Source: Saccharothrix sp. (GTDB lineage: Bacteria > Actinomycetota > Actinomycetes > Mycobacteriales > Pseudonocardiaceae). From it: a stretch of 64,000 nucleotides of DNA. Under the pieces are notes generated by a model. The model saw only the letters and a program-made list of their open reading frames with translations. It was not told the DNA's origin and did not search any database. The position numbers and the translations under genes were made by a program. Where the stretch lies: contig NZ_JAPSLK010000001.1 of assembly GCF_031180885.1 (NCBI RefSeq), positions 151,104-215,103 on the forward strand, written 5' to 3'. This document shows, one piece after another, positions 56,070 to 64,000 of this stretch (positions within the stretch are counted from its first letter, which is position 1; the number at the start of each line of letters is the position of its first letter).

Positions 56070-57311
56070 TCAGCTCTCGCTCCTGCGGGTCAACGGGGGC
56101 AGCGCCTCGGCCGCCTCCGCCCGGGTCAACCCGGTGGCCTGCAACAGGTCCACCGCCACGGACCGCACCTGGGCCAGCACCACCTTGGTGGAGAACCCCT
56201 CGCCGCCCAGCTGCCGGGCCGTGGCCGCCGCCGCCGCGTCCCGCACCGCCGCCCGCGCCCGCCGGGGTTCCTCGCCCTTGGCCAGTTCGGCCCGCAAGAT
56301 CTCCACCGCGGACGCGTACTGCCGCAAGACATCCGGCAGCACGACGGGCATCTTCTCGTTGTCCCGCAACGCCGCCAGCGCCCTTCGGGCGAGCACCCTG
56401 GTGTTGCGCAAGGCGTAGTCCACGGGTGCCGCGACGGCCTCGTACCGGGCCAGGTCGCCGCGACTGCGCCACCGGATCGGCGCGATGGTCGCGATCTCGC
56501 CCCCGGTCTGCAACGCGGTCTTGAAGTCGTCCACGGCCTCCTGGCTGCCGCGCAGCTTCGCCAGGACGCCCGCGGCCTGCACCGCGTCACCGTCGGCCAC
56601 CGCGTCCGCGACCCCGCGCAACGCCGTCGCCAGCTCGCCGAACACGGCCTTCGACTGCCGGTGCGCCACGGTCAACGGGTTGGCCGGCAGCAGCGCCGTC
56701 ACGGCCAACCCGACCAGCCCGCCGACCAGCGCGTCCACCATCCGGTCGAGCCCGCCGCCGGCGCTGGGCGGCAGCAGGGTGGCCACCAGCACGGCCGACG
56801 ACCCCGACTGCAACGCGATCACCGCGCCGCCGTCGAGCAGCACCGCGGTCGACATGGCCAGCGCCACGACCAGCGCGATCTGCCACGGTCCGGAGCCGAT
56901 CACGGAGATCAGGACGTCGCCGACGCCGACCCCGACCGACACGCCGACGACCAGTTCCACGACCCGCCGCAGCCGCTGCCCGAGCGACACGCCCAGGCAC
57001 ACCACGGCGGCGATGGGCGCGAAGAACGGGTGCGCGTGGCCGACCACGGACGTGGCGACCAGCCACGACAGCCCGGCGGCCAGCGCGGCCTGCACGATCG
57101 GCAACGCCGTGCTCTGCCACCGCTTCAGCCGCCGCACGACCTCCGCACGCACCCGCCCGCCGGACCCACCGGCAGCACCGCCCCCGGCCCTGCCGGCAGA
57201 ACCACCGGACTTGCCGGCAGAACCACCGGACTTGCCGGCAGAACCACCGGACTTGCCGGCGGAACCACTACCGGACCCACCGGAAGACCCGCCGGGTGTC
57301 GGACCAGCCAC
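56070..57311 (-). CDS. FUSC-family membrane protein (aromatic acid exporter type)
   Basis: A 413-residue protein. Residues 1-55 are a Gly/Ser/Ala/Lys low-complexity head with SAGKSGG repeats. About six membrane helices follow (LPIVQAALAAGLSWLVATSV, PIAAVVCLGVSLGQ, IALVVALAMSTAVLL), then a soluble helical domain from about 225. FUSC proteins form efflux-like channels for aromatic acids or similar; the substrate is unknown. The repeat head is unusual. Confidence 0.78.
   Translation of the reverse strand: MAGPTPGGSSGGSGSGSAGKSGGSAGKSGGSAGKSGGSAGRAGGGAAGGSGGRVRAEVVRRLKRWQSTALPIVQAALAAGLSWLVATSVVGHAHPFFAPIAAVVCLGVSLGQRLRRVVELVVGVSVGVGVGDVLISVIGSGPWQIALVVALAMSTAVLLDGGAVIALQSGSSAVLVATLLPPSAGGGLDRMVDALVGGLVGLAVTALLPANPLTVAHRQSKAVFGELATALRGVADAVADGDAVQAAGVLAKLRGSQEAVDDFKTALQTGGEIATIAPIRWRSRGDLARYEAVAAPVDYALRNTRVLARRALAALRDNEKMPVVLPDVLRQYASAVEILRAELAKGEEPRRARAAVRDAAAAATARQLGGEGFSTKVVLAQVRSVAVDLLQATGLTRAEAAEALPPLTRRSES
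57190..57262. repeat. 21-bp tandem repeat in the FUSC gene head
   Basis: The unit TTGCCGGCAGAACCACCGGAC is repeated about 3.5 times, in frame (21 bp = 7 codons, SAGKSGG). It sits in the N-terminal coding part, so copy-number change would only lengthen or shorten the flexible head. Confidence 0.85.
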
Positions 57312-57326
57312 GCGCCCGACCCGTCG

Positions 57327-57734
57327 TCAGGACAGGCCGAGGGCGGCCGGTGCGGCCGGATCGCTGTCGGCGAGGAACTTCTTGCAGCGCTCGTACTCCT
57401 CGGTCTCGCCGATCTCGTCGGCCGCCCGGGCCAGCGCCGCCAGCGCGCGCAGGAACCCCTGGTTGGCGCGGTGCGACCACGGCACGGGGCCGAAGCCCTT
57501 CCAGCCGGCGCGGCGCAGCTGGTCCAGGCCGCGGTGGTAGCCGGTGCGGGCGAAGGCGTAGCCGGCGATCGGGTCGCCGGTCTGCAGCGCGCGTTCGGCG
57601 AGCAGCGCCCACGCCTCGCTGAAGTCGGGGTAGGCACGGACGATCTTGGCCGGGTCGGTGCCCGCCTCGGCGGCGGCCTGCGCCTCGGGCCGGTCGGGCA
57701 GCAGCGTCGGGTCAGGACCGAGCAGGTTCTCCAT
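57327..57734 (-). CDS. DUF3151 domain protein
   Basis: The 135-residue protein has the DUF3151 pattern: LLGPDPTLLPDRPEAQAA, PDFSEAWALLAERAL, AYAFARTGYHRGLDQLRRAGWKGFGPVPW and GFLRALAALARAA. It looks like a TPR-like helical cytosolic protein. Its function is unknown. The ATG is at 57734, 4 bases after the small 28-residue gene, so the two are probably co-transcribed. Confidence 0.85.
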   Translation of the reverse strand: MENLLGPDPTLLPDRPEAQAAAEAGTDPAKIVRAYPDFSEAWALLAERALQTGDPIAGYAFARTGYHRGLDQLRRAGWKGFGPVPWSHRANQGFLRALAALARAADEIGETEEYERCKKFLADSDPAAPAALGLS

Positions 57735-57738
57735 GCGC

Positions 57739-57825
57739 TCAGGATAGGAATACCCGGGCCACGGCAGCGACCAGTGCCAGCACGAGCGCCGACACGACGA
57801 CCGCGGCGACGACCTTCTTGCCCAT
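57739..57825 (-). CDS. Very small membrane protein, 28 residues
   Basis: The reading frame MGKKVVAAVVVSALVLALVA then AVARVFLS* has a basic start and one hydrophobic helix. GGAGTGGGTGGG precedes it at a normal distance. It lies upstream of the DUF3151 gene on the same strand. Single-span peptides of this kind are often real, but nothing proves it here. Confidence 0.45.
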   Translation of the reverse strand: MGKKVVAAVVVSALVLALVAAVARVFLS

Positions 57826-58024
57826 CCCACCCACTCCTCGCGCTCTCAGCGAACTCTCAGGCCCGCACTGTTCCGTGTTACCCCGACCAGAGCAACGATC
57901 CTCACCCTTTCGCGCTAACCGAAGAGCGAACGTGCTGGTCGCCACCACCCCTTAGGGGACAAATCGGTAAAGACCAGGGTGGACCCCGCTTCCCGACCGT
58001 CCAGATGAGACGCATCATGTCCGG

Positions 58025-59155
58025 GTGAAAACGGGGGTTGTCGAACGCGTCGCGCGGTTCCGCGACCAGTACTGGGAGCGGGGCGAGCCGGGGCGCCGGA
58101 CCCCGCCGGCGCTGGCCGCCGGCCTGTACCGGCTCTGGCTGTGGGGCCTGCTGTTCAAGCTCATCGGGTCGTCGTGGGACGTCGCCTGGCACTTCAAATG
58201 GCTGCGCGACGAGCTGGCCCCGCCGCACATGATCAACACGGTCGGCACGGTGATCGTGGTCGGCCTGACGATCTTCCACACCTACACCGGGTACGGCGCC
58301 GACAAGAACGCGCTGCGCCTGATGCAGTGGGGCACCGGGATCTTCCTGATCGCGCTGCCGATCGACCTGATCAACCACCGGATCAACGGCCTGGACATCA
58401 CGTCGTGGAGCGGTTCGCACGCCCTGCTCTACCTGGGCACCGCGATCATGCTCGCGGGCGCGGTGCGCGGGTTCGCCCGGCAGACCGAGCCGGGCCGGTG
58501 GCGGCTGTTCGGCCTCACCGCGCTGTGGTTCTTCTTCCTGGAGAACGTGTGGTTCCCCAACCAGCACCAGGAGTACGGGGTGCTGGAGATCGCGTCGTGG
58601 GACCGCGGCGACCCGTACGCGGAGCCGATCCTGCTCCAGTTCGCCGCCGACCAGATCGGCCGGCCGGTGGACCGCGAGTCGATCGTGCAGTTCTCGCTGC
58701 CCATCCCGGACTGGGTGTACCCGGTGTGGGGCCTGATCGCCGCCGCCCTGGTGCTCGTGGTGGCGCGGCGCAGCATCGGTCGCCGGTGGGCCGCGACGGC
58801 GGTGGCCGCCGGGTACGTGGCGTACCGGTGCGTGATCTGGCCGCTGCTGGCGGGCGCGGACTTCCCGCTGTCGACGGTGCCGCTGTTCCTCGTGCTGGTC
58901 GGTCTCGCGGTGGACGCCGCGCACCTGGGCCGGGTGCCGGAACCGGTCGCGGCGGTGCTCGGCGCGGCGGCGGTCACCGGCCTGGGCTACGGCGGGATCT
59001 GGGCGCTGCAGCGGGTCGACGCGGCGCCGCCGATCCTGTTCCCGTCCGCGGCGGTGACGTTCGTGCTGCTCGCGGTGCTGTGGACGGCCGCGGGTCCGGC
59101 GGGCCGCAGGATCGGGGTGGGGCTGTCCCCACTGCGGTCCCGGGTGGCGGCCTGA
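58025..59155 (+). CDS. Multi-spanning membrane protein of unknown function
   Basis: A 376-residue protein with about nine to ten predicted membrane helices. Conserved-looking polar residues include a WDVAWHFKWLRDELAPPHM segment near residue 52-70 (His/Asp/Glu within a helix) and the NHRINGLDITSW loop. I recognise no named family. It starts at a GTG (58025), after an unclear ribosome site, and is followed by a strong hairpin. Confidence 0.75.
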   Translation: MKTGVVERVARFRDQYWERGEPGRRTPPALAAGLYRLWLWGLLFKLIGSSWDVAWHFKWLRDELAPPHMINTVGTVIVVGLTIFHTYTGYGADKNALRLMQWGTGIFLIALPIDLINHRINGLDITSWSGSHALLYLGTAIMLAGAVRGFARQTEPGRWRLFGLTALWFFFLENVWFPNQHQEYGVLEIASWDRGDPYAEPILLQFAADQIGRPVDRESIVQFSLPIPDWVYPVWGLIAAALVLVVARRSIGRRWAATAVAAGYVAYRCVIWPLLAGADFPLSTVPLFLVLVGLAVDAAHLGRVPEPVAAVLGAAAVTGLGYGGIWALQRVDAAPPILFPSAAVTFVLLAVLWTAAGPAGRRIGVGLSPLRSRVAA

Positions 59156-59173
59156 TTCTTCGCAGTCCCGAAT

Positions 59174-59216
59174 CCCCCGAAGATCGTTCGTGTCGCAACC
59201 GACCGATCTTCGGGGG
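59174..59216 (+). terminator. Strong stem-loop between the membrane protein and serine hydrolase genes
   Basis: CCCCCGAAGATCG and its perfect complement form a 13-bp stem with a 17-base loop. It starts 18 bases past the upstream stop and its 3' arm (CGGGGGA) doubles as the likely ribosome site of the next gene, whose ATG is 9 bases further on. Confidence 0.65.
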
Positions 59217-59225
59217 ACTTCTTTC

Positions 59226-60404
59226 ATGAGTGGACGTTTCCGCCGCCCGCTGCGCGCCGTGGTGGCCGCGGCCGTGGTGCTGGGCCTCGTCACCGCCACC
59301 GCTTCCACCGCCTCGGCCGCCACGTCGACCGCCGACGTGCACCGGGCCGCCCAGCGGTGGGTCGAGGCGGGCGCGCCGGGCGTGGCCGTGCGGATCGACG
59401 ACGGCCGGCGGACCACCGAGCTGGTCCGCCAGAACTCGTGGTCGCGCCGGGACCACCGGCTCCGCCTCGGCGACGAGCACAAGTTCGCGTCGAACACCAA
59501 GGTCGTCACCGGTGTCCTGGTGCTCCAGCAGGTCCAGGAGGGCAGGCTGAGCCTGGACGGCCCGGCGAACAAGTGGCTGCCGCAGATCCCGGACGGCATC
59601 ACCGTGCGGATGCTGCTCAACCGGACCAGCGGCCTGTTCGACTTCCTCAACGACCCGCGCCTGACGCCCATGCTGCTGGGCCGCGACCCCAAGCGCTGGT
59701 CGCCGCGGGACCTGCCGGCCGTCGCGTTCGAGCACCCGCCGCTGTTCCCGCCCGGTGAGCGGTGGAACTACAGCAACACCAACTACATCTCGCTCGGCGT
59801 GATCCTGGAAGCCGTGTCCGGCAAGCGTTACGCGGACCTGGTGCAGGAGCGGATCATCGACCGGCTGGGGATGGAGCACACGTACCTGAGCGACGCCAAC
59901 GGTTTCCGCGGCCGGCACGCCCACGGCTACGAGCCCGACGCCGCGCACCTCGGCCCGCTGCTGCCGCCCGGCACGCCCGTCGGCGACGGCTTCGCCGGTC
60001 CGCAGCTGCACGAGCACGTGCAGACCGAGGGCATCGACTTGAGCGCTTCCTGGGCGGCCGGTGGCCTGATCTCCACCGCCGAGGAGTGGCCGAAGTTCCT
60101 GCGCGCCCTGTTCGGCGGGCGGCTGCTGCCCGCGGAGCTGCCGGCGGAGATGACAGAAGCCGTGCCGCAGGGCAACGGCGACGGCTACGGCTTGGGCCTG
60201 ATGGAGATCAACACCCCGTGCGGCACGGTGTGGGGCCACTCGGGCGGCTTCCCCGGCTACCGCAGCCACAACTACGTCGACGCGACCGGAACCCGGACGG
60301 TGACTGTCCTGGCGACCACGACGTTCAAGCTCCACGCCCCGGAGGCCGCGAAGGCGCAGCGGGAGATGGTGAACACCGCCGTCTGCAAGCTGCACGGCCG
60401 GTGA
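59226..60404 (+). CDS. Secreted serine hydrolase (class C beta-lactamase / DD-carboxypeptidase fold)
   Basis: The 392-residue protein has a Sec signal (cleavage near TASAA), then the penicillin-binding-protein fold: SNTK as SxxK near residue 80, WNYSNTNY as YxN near 178 and GHSGG as the third motif near 340. The family includes D-alanyl-D-alanine carboxypeptidases and esterases. It is exported; the true substrate is unknown. Confidence 0.85.
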   Translation: MSGRFRRPLRAVVAAAVVLGLVTATASTASAATSTADVHRAAQRWVEAGAPGVAVRIDDGRRTTELVRQNSWSRRDHRLRLGDEHKFASNTKVVTGVLVLQQVQEGRLSLDGPANKWLPQIPDGITVRMLLNRTSGLFDFLNDPRLTPMLLGRDPKRWSPRDLPAVAFEHPPLFPPGERWNYSNTNYISLGVILEAVSGKRYADLVQERIIDRLGMEHTYLSDANGFRGRHAHGYEPDAAHLGPLLPPGTPVGDGFAGPQLHEHVQTEGIDLSASWAAGGLISTAEEWPKFLRALFGGRLLPAELPAEMTEAVPQGNGDGYGLGLMEINTPCGTVWGHSGGFPGYRSHNYVDATGTRTVTVLATTTFKLHAPEAAKAQREMVNTAVCKLHGR

Positions 60405-60414
60405 TCTCGTGAGG

Positions 60415-60447
60415 ACGGCCCCTCCCGATTCACCCGGGAGGGGCCGT
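60415..60447. terminator. Terminator between the serine hydrolase and fba
   Basis: A perfect 13-bp stem, ACGGCCCCTCCCG with its complement, closes a 7-base loop between two convergent gene ends and is followed by TGTT on the plus strand. Confidence 0.75.
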
Positions 60448-60463
60448 TGTTCACTCGGAAGCG

Positions 60464-61498
<1,035 letters not shown>

Positions 61499-61591
61499 CG
61501 GTGGTCCTCCTCGGGTGCCCGGAACGCGGTGTCGGGGGCATCCTACGGCCACGCCCCGGTGGGAGAAGTTGATCACCGGCATAGTGGGGGC

Positions 61592-61876
61592 ATGGCGATC
61601 GCACGGTGGAACGGCGAGATCATCGCCGAGAGTGACGACACGGAGATGGTGGAGGGGAACCACTACTTCCCCCTGGAGTCGGTGCACGCCCACTACCTGA
61701 GGCCGTCGGACACCACTTCGGTGTGTCCGTGGAAGGGCACCGCGAACTACTACAACCTGCACGTCAACGGCAAGGACAACCCGGACTCGGTCTGGTACTA
61801 CGCCGAACCCAAGGAAGCGGCGGCCGGCATCAAGGGCCGCGTCGCCTTCTGGCGCGGCGTCGAGGTGACCGACTAG
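61592..61876 (+). CDS. DUF427 domain protein
   Basis: The 94-residue protein has the DUF427 pattern: ARWNGEIIAESDDTEMVEGNHYF, FPLESVHAHYL and CPWKGTANYYNLHVNG. It is a small beta-fold protein of unknown function, common in actinobacteria. Promoter or operator signals are not evident. It is divergent from fba by about 90 bases. Confidence 0.88.
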   Translation: MAIARWNGEIIAESDDTEMVEGNHYFPLESVHAHYLRPSDTTSVCPWKGTANYYNLHVNGKDNPDSVWYYAEPKEAAAGIKGRVAFWRGVEVTD

Positions 61877-62046
61877 CCCGCCGGGGTCTGGGCGGCGGCT
61901 GCCCTCCGGCACGCCGACGCGCTCGTCGGTCCCGACCGGCGGATTCCGCTCTTCCGGTGGTCGACCGGCGGGTTCACGAGTGGTCAACCCGGTGGCGCGG
62001 GTCTTGCCCGATCGTGGGGTCGGGTTGGGCTGCGCCCCCGGTTTCC

Positions 62047-62070
62047 ATTGTCCCACGAGGTACCGACAAC
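62047..62070. repeat. ATTGTC-type dyad, copy 1
   Basis: The 24-mer begins ATTGTCCCA and ends ACCGACAA, so its ends are inverted (TTGTC/GACAA). A second copy lies 49 bases on. Confidence 0.5.
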
Positions 62071-62080
62071 CAGGGCCGAG

Positions 62081-62110
62081 CGCCCCCTGGGGCTCATTGT
62101 CCCAGGGGGC
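62081..62110. repeat. GC stem overlapping the second dyad
   Basis: GCCCCCTGGG and CCCAGGGGGC form a perfect 10-bp stem with a 10-base loop that includes the start of the second ATTGTC element. Confidence 0.5.
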
Positions 62111-62119
62111 ACCGACAAT
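62096..62119. repeat. ATTGTC-type dyad, copy 2
   Basis: ATTGTC at the left and GACAAT at the right form a 6-bp dyad with 12 bases between, 49 bases after copy 1. The two 24-mers share most positions. Confidence 0.5.
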
Positions 62120-62120
62120 T

Positions 62121-62372
62121 CACCCGAACCGGGCGGTGGTCACCCGGAGCCGGCCGCCGTCAGCCGGAGTCGGCGGCGGTCATCCAGAGTCGGCCGCCGC
62201 CAGCCAGAGTCGGCCCCCGTCAGCCAAGAGTCGGCGGCGGTCATCCGGCGAAGGCGGCATCACCCGAAGCGGGCGGCGGTCACCCGAACCGGTCACCCGG
62301 CCAGGCCAGCGACCGCCCGGAGCGGTCACTTGGCGCGGGCGGTGGTCACCCGAAACGGGCCGCGACCGGTGG
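62121..62372. repeat. 20-bp degenerate minisatellite
   Basis: At least eight units with 20-bp period, consensus close to CAnCCnGAGnCGGCnGCnGT, run from 62121 to 62280 (one of 21 and one of 19 bp), then decay into less regular copies up to the end of the LLM gene. The period is not a multiple of three and no frame is conserved, so it is non-coding. Confidence 0.8.
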
Positions 62373-63200
62373 TCACTCGGACAGGGCGGCGGCGAGGTCC
62401 TTGAAGGCGGGGGAGGCGTCCTTGTTGTCGCCGAGGAGTTGGACCGAGACGTGGTCGGCGCCTGCGGCCACGTGGGCGCGGAGGCGGTCGGCCACGCGGT
62501 CGGCCGGGCCCCACGCCACCACCGCGTCCACCAGGCGGTCGCTGCCGCCGTCGCGGAAGTCGTCCTCGGTGAAGCCGTTGCGGAGCCAGTTGTTGGTGTA
62601 GTTCTCCAGCCGGAGGTAGAGGGCGAGGTTGCCGCGGGCCACCTCGCGCGCCTTGGCCGGGTCCTCCTCCAGCACGACGTGCTGCTCCGGGGCCAGGACG
62701 ACGCCCGCCCCGACGACCTCCCGCGCCTGCGCGGTGTACTCCGGCGTGACCAGGTACGGGTGGGCGACGCTGGTCCGGGCGGCGGCCAGGCGCAGGACGC
62801 GCGGGCCGAGGGCGGCGAGGGCCAGGCGGTCGCGCGGGACGTCCAGTTCGTCGAGGTAGCGGACCAGCTTCCGGTACGGGCTGTGGTACACCTCACCCGC
62901 CTGCTCCCGGTGCCCCGCGCCCACGCCGACCAGGAAGCGGTCGGTCCAGGCCAGGTCGCGGTACCCGGCGTTGACGACGTCCGCCGGGGTCGTCCACACG
63001 TTGAGGATGCCGGTCGCGACGACGAGCCGGTCGGTCGCCTGGAGCAGCTCCCCGACGAGCCCGAGCACGCCGCCGTCCGGGGCCCCACCCAGCCACAACG
63101 TGCCGAAACCCAGCTCTTCCAGCCGTGCGGCGGCGTCCGCGCGGCCCTCCCAGCCGGTGTAGTGGCTCCAGACCCCGTAGCGCCCCAGCTCCACCGTCAT
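62373..63200 (-). CDS. LLM-class F420-type oxidoreductase
   Basis: The 275-residue barrel protein has the luciferase-like pattern: VELGRYGVWSHYTGW, RLEELGFGTLWLGGAPDG, LVVATGILNVWTTPADVV and a GVGAGHREQA loop. These are hallmarks of F420-dependent (rather than flavin-dependent) members common in actinomycetes. It probably oxidises or reduces a small organic substrate. It is divergent from the aldo/keto reductase with about 110 bp between. Confidence 0.82.
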   Translation of the reverse strand: MTVELGRYGVWSHYTGWEGRADAAARLEELGFGTLWLGGAPDGGVLGLVGELLQATDRLVVATGILNVWTTPADVVNAGYRDLAWTDRFLVGVGAGHREQAGEVYHSPYRKLVRYLDELDVPRDRLALAALGPRVLRLAAARTSVAHPYLVTPEYTAQAREVVGAGVVLAPEQHVVLEEDPAKAREVARGNLALYLRLENYTNNWLRNGFTEDDFRDGGSDRLVDAVVAWGPADRVADRLRAHVAAGADHVSVQLLGDNKDASPAFKDLAAALSE

Positions 63201-63309
63201 TTCGACTCCTCTCGAAGACAACTCCGTCTGGGCCAACCGGCGCGTCCCACGATTTAGTCCTGGCTGTGAGATTCGCGGCCGGACCGGCGCGGCGGGTTGG
63301 GTTCGCGCC

Positions 63310-64000
63310 ATGACGAACTTGGGAACCAGCGACCTCGACGTGTCCCGCCTGGCGCTGGGCGGGAACGTGTTCGGGTGGACGGCCGACGAGGAGTCGTCCT
63401 TCGCGGTGCTGGACGCGTACACGGCGGCCGGCGGCAACTTCGTGGACACGGCGGACGTGTACTCGGCCTGGGCGCCGGGGCACGCGGGTGGCGAGTCCGA
63501 GGCCGTGATCGGCCGGTGGCTGAAGTCGCGCGGCAACCGGGACCGCGTGGTCGTGGCGACGAAGGTCGGCATGTTGAGCGGCCTGGACGACCTGAGGGCG
63601 ACCACCATCGCGACCGCGGCGGAGAACTCGCTCCGGCGGCTGGGCGTGGACCACATCGACCTGTACTACGCGCACAAGGACGATTTGGAGACCCCGCAGG
63701 AGGAGACGCTGGCGGCGTTCGACGCGCTGGTGCGGTCGGGCAAGGTCCGGTACATCGCCGCGTCGAACTTCACCGCCGAACGCCTCACCTCGGCCCTGGA
63801 GACGTCCGACCGCGAAGGCCTGTCCCGGTACGTGGCCCTCCAGCAGCACTACAACCTTGTTGAACGATCCTACGAGGGCGAACTGGCGGCGGCTGTCACG
63901 GCGGGCGGCCTGTCGACCGCGCCGTACTGGGCCTTGGCGAAGGGCTTCCTGACCGGCAAGTACCGACCGGGGGTCGAGGTCGAGAGCGTCCGCGCCGCCG
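63310..64000 (+). CDS. Aldo/keto reductase (runs off the window)
   Basis: From ATG 63310 the frame is open to the last base (about 230 residues). It shows FVDTADVYSAWAPGHAGGESE, VVVATKVGM, and LYYAHKDD with the catalytic-type Asp, Lys and His positions, and RYIAASNFTAERL. It is the larger-type AKR, different from the one at 16.6 kb. Start choice is supported by similarity at MTNLGTSDLDVSRLALGG. The C-terminus is missing. Confidence 0.88.
   Translation, partial: MTNLGTSDLDVSRLALGGNVFGWTADEESSFAVLDAYTAAGGNFVDTADVYSAWAPGHAGGESEAVIGRWLKSRGNRDRVVVATKVGMLSGLDDLRATTIATAAENSLRRLGVDHIDLYYAHKDDLETPQEETLAAFDALVRSGKVRYIAASNFTAERLTSALETSDREGLSRYVALQQHYNLVERSYEGELAAAVTAGGLSTAPYWALAKGFLTGKYRPGVEVESVRAA

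Larger units (their letters stand above)
61877..62372. other. Gene-free stretch with dyads and a 20-bp minisatellite
   Basis: About 500 bases between DUF427 and the LLM oxidoreductase, without a supportable gene. The left half has two ATTGTC-type dyads and a GC stem; the right half is the 20-bp tandem repeat. All are listed separately. Confidence 0.7.

Noticed and set aside
62121-62372. CRISPR array
   Set aside because: The 20-bp units are directly adjacent with no unique spacers, and no cas gene is near.

Overview
The window is high-GC actinobacterial chromosome, most likely from the family Pseudonocardiaceae (Saccharothrix, Lentzea or Actinosynnema type). The evidence is uniformly GC-rich coding sequence with many GTG starts and 4-bp stop/start overlaps, mycothiol-type and F420-type enzymes, SigE-family sigma factors, a DUF574 methyltransferase, and orphan type VII secretion cassettes (EspG, PPE-like, DUF3558 lipoprotein). 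The genus is an inference. No rRNA, tRNA, CRISPR array, integrase or transposase was seen.

Layout. 0-9.3 kb: a mycothiol-dependent isomerase-family fragment, an EspC-like protein coupled to a large alpha/beta hydrolase, two tandem lipoproteins (one frameshifted), a sterol-carrier-like protein, a secreted beta-helix protein and the first EspG/PPE/DUF3558 cassette. 9.4-19.2 kb: glucose dehydrogenase, a GGDEF-EAL protein, a methyltransferase, paired pentapeptide-repeat membrane proteins, a LysR/aldo-keto reductase pair and two tandem secreted GH25 muramidases. 19.3-33 kb: purL-purQ-purS, two decayed DUF3800-like copies, an NAD-dependent epimerase, a secreted serine protease, purC, an amino-acid ABC transporter and purB. 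33-40 kb: two SigE sigma factor/membrane-partner modules flanking an SMR efflux pump with its TetR regulator and tandem operators, then threonine aldolase, a K+ channel and an aminotransferase. 40-48.5 kb: the second EspG/PPE/DUF3558 cassette, purD and a TRAP-TAXI transporter. 48.5-49.5 kb is gene-free and holds a 624-bp nested inverted repeat. 49.5-64 kb: UBP zinc finger and Na+/H+ antiporter, a glycerophosphodiesterase, an ssuD remnant, purA, a secreted HNH nuclease with a coupled small gene, FUSC, DUF3151, a serine hydrolase, fba, a 20-bp minisatellite, an F420-type oxidoreductase and an aldo-keto reductase.

How the genes work together. Seven genes of de novo purine synthesis (purL, Q, S, C, B, D, A) are all on the minus strand but spread over 35 kb among unrelated genes. 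The two type VII-like cassettes carry chaperone (EspG), PPE-like substrate and lipoprotein genes but no Ecc secretion machinery, so any export must use a machine encoded elsewhere. Many other products are secreted or cell-envelope proteins.

The most unusual non-coding feature is the 48.70-49.32 kb composite palindrome. It consists of two inverted copies of a hairpin unit whose stems differ in sequence but stay complementary, around a central 33-bp stem. This is a covariation signature of a structured nucleic acid. Several genes carry single-base frameshifts in or near G/C runs; these could be real decay or sequencing errors.
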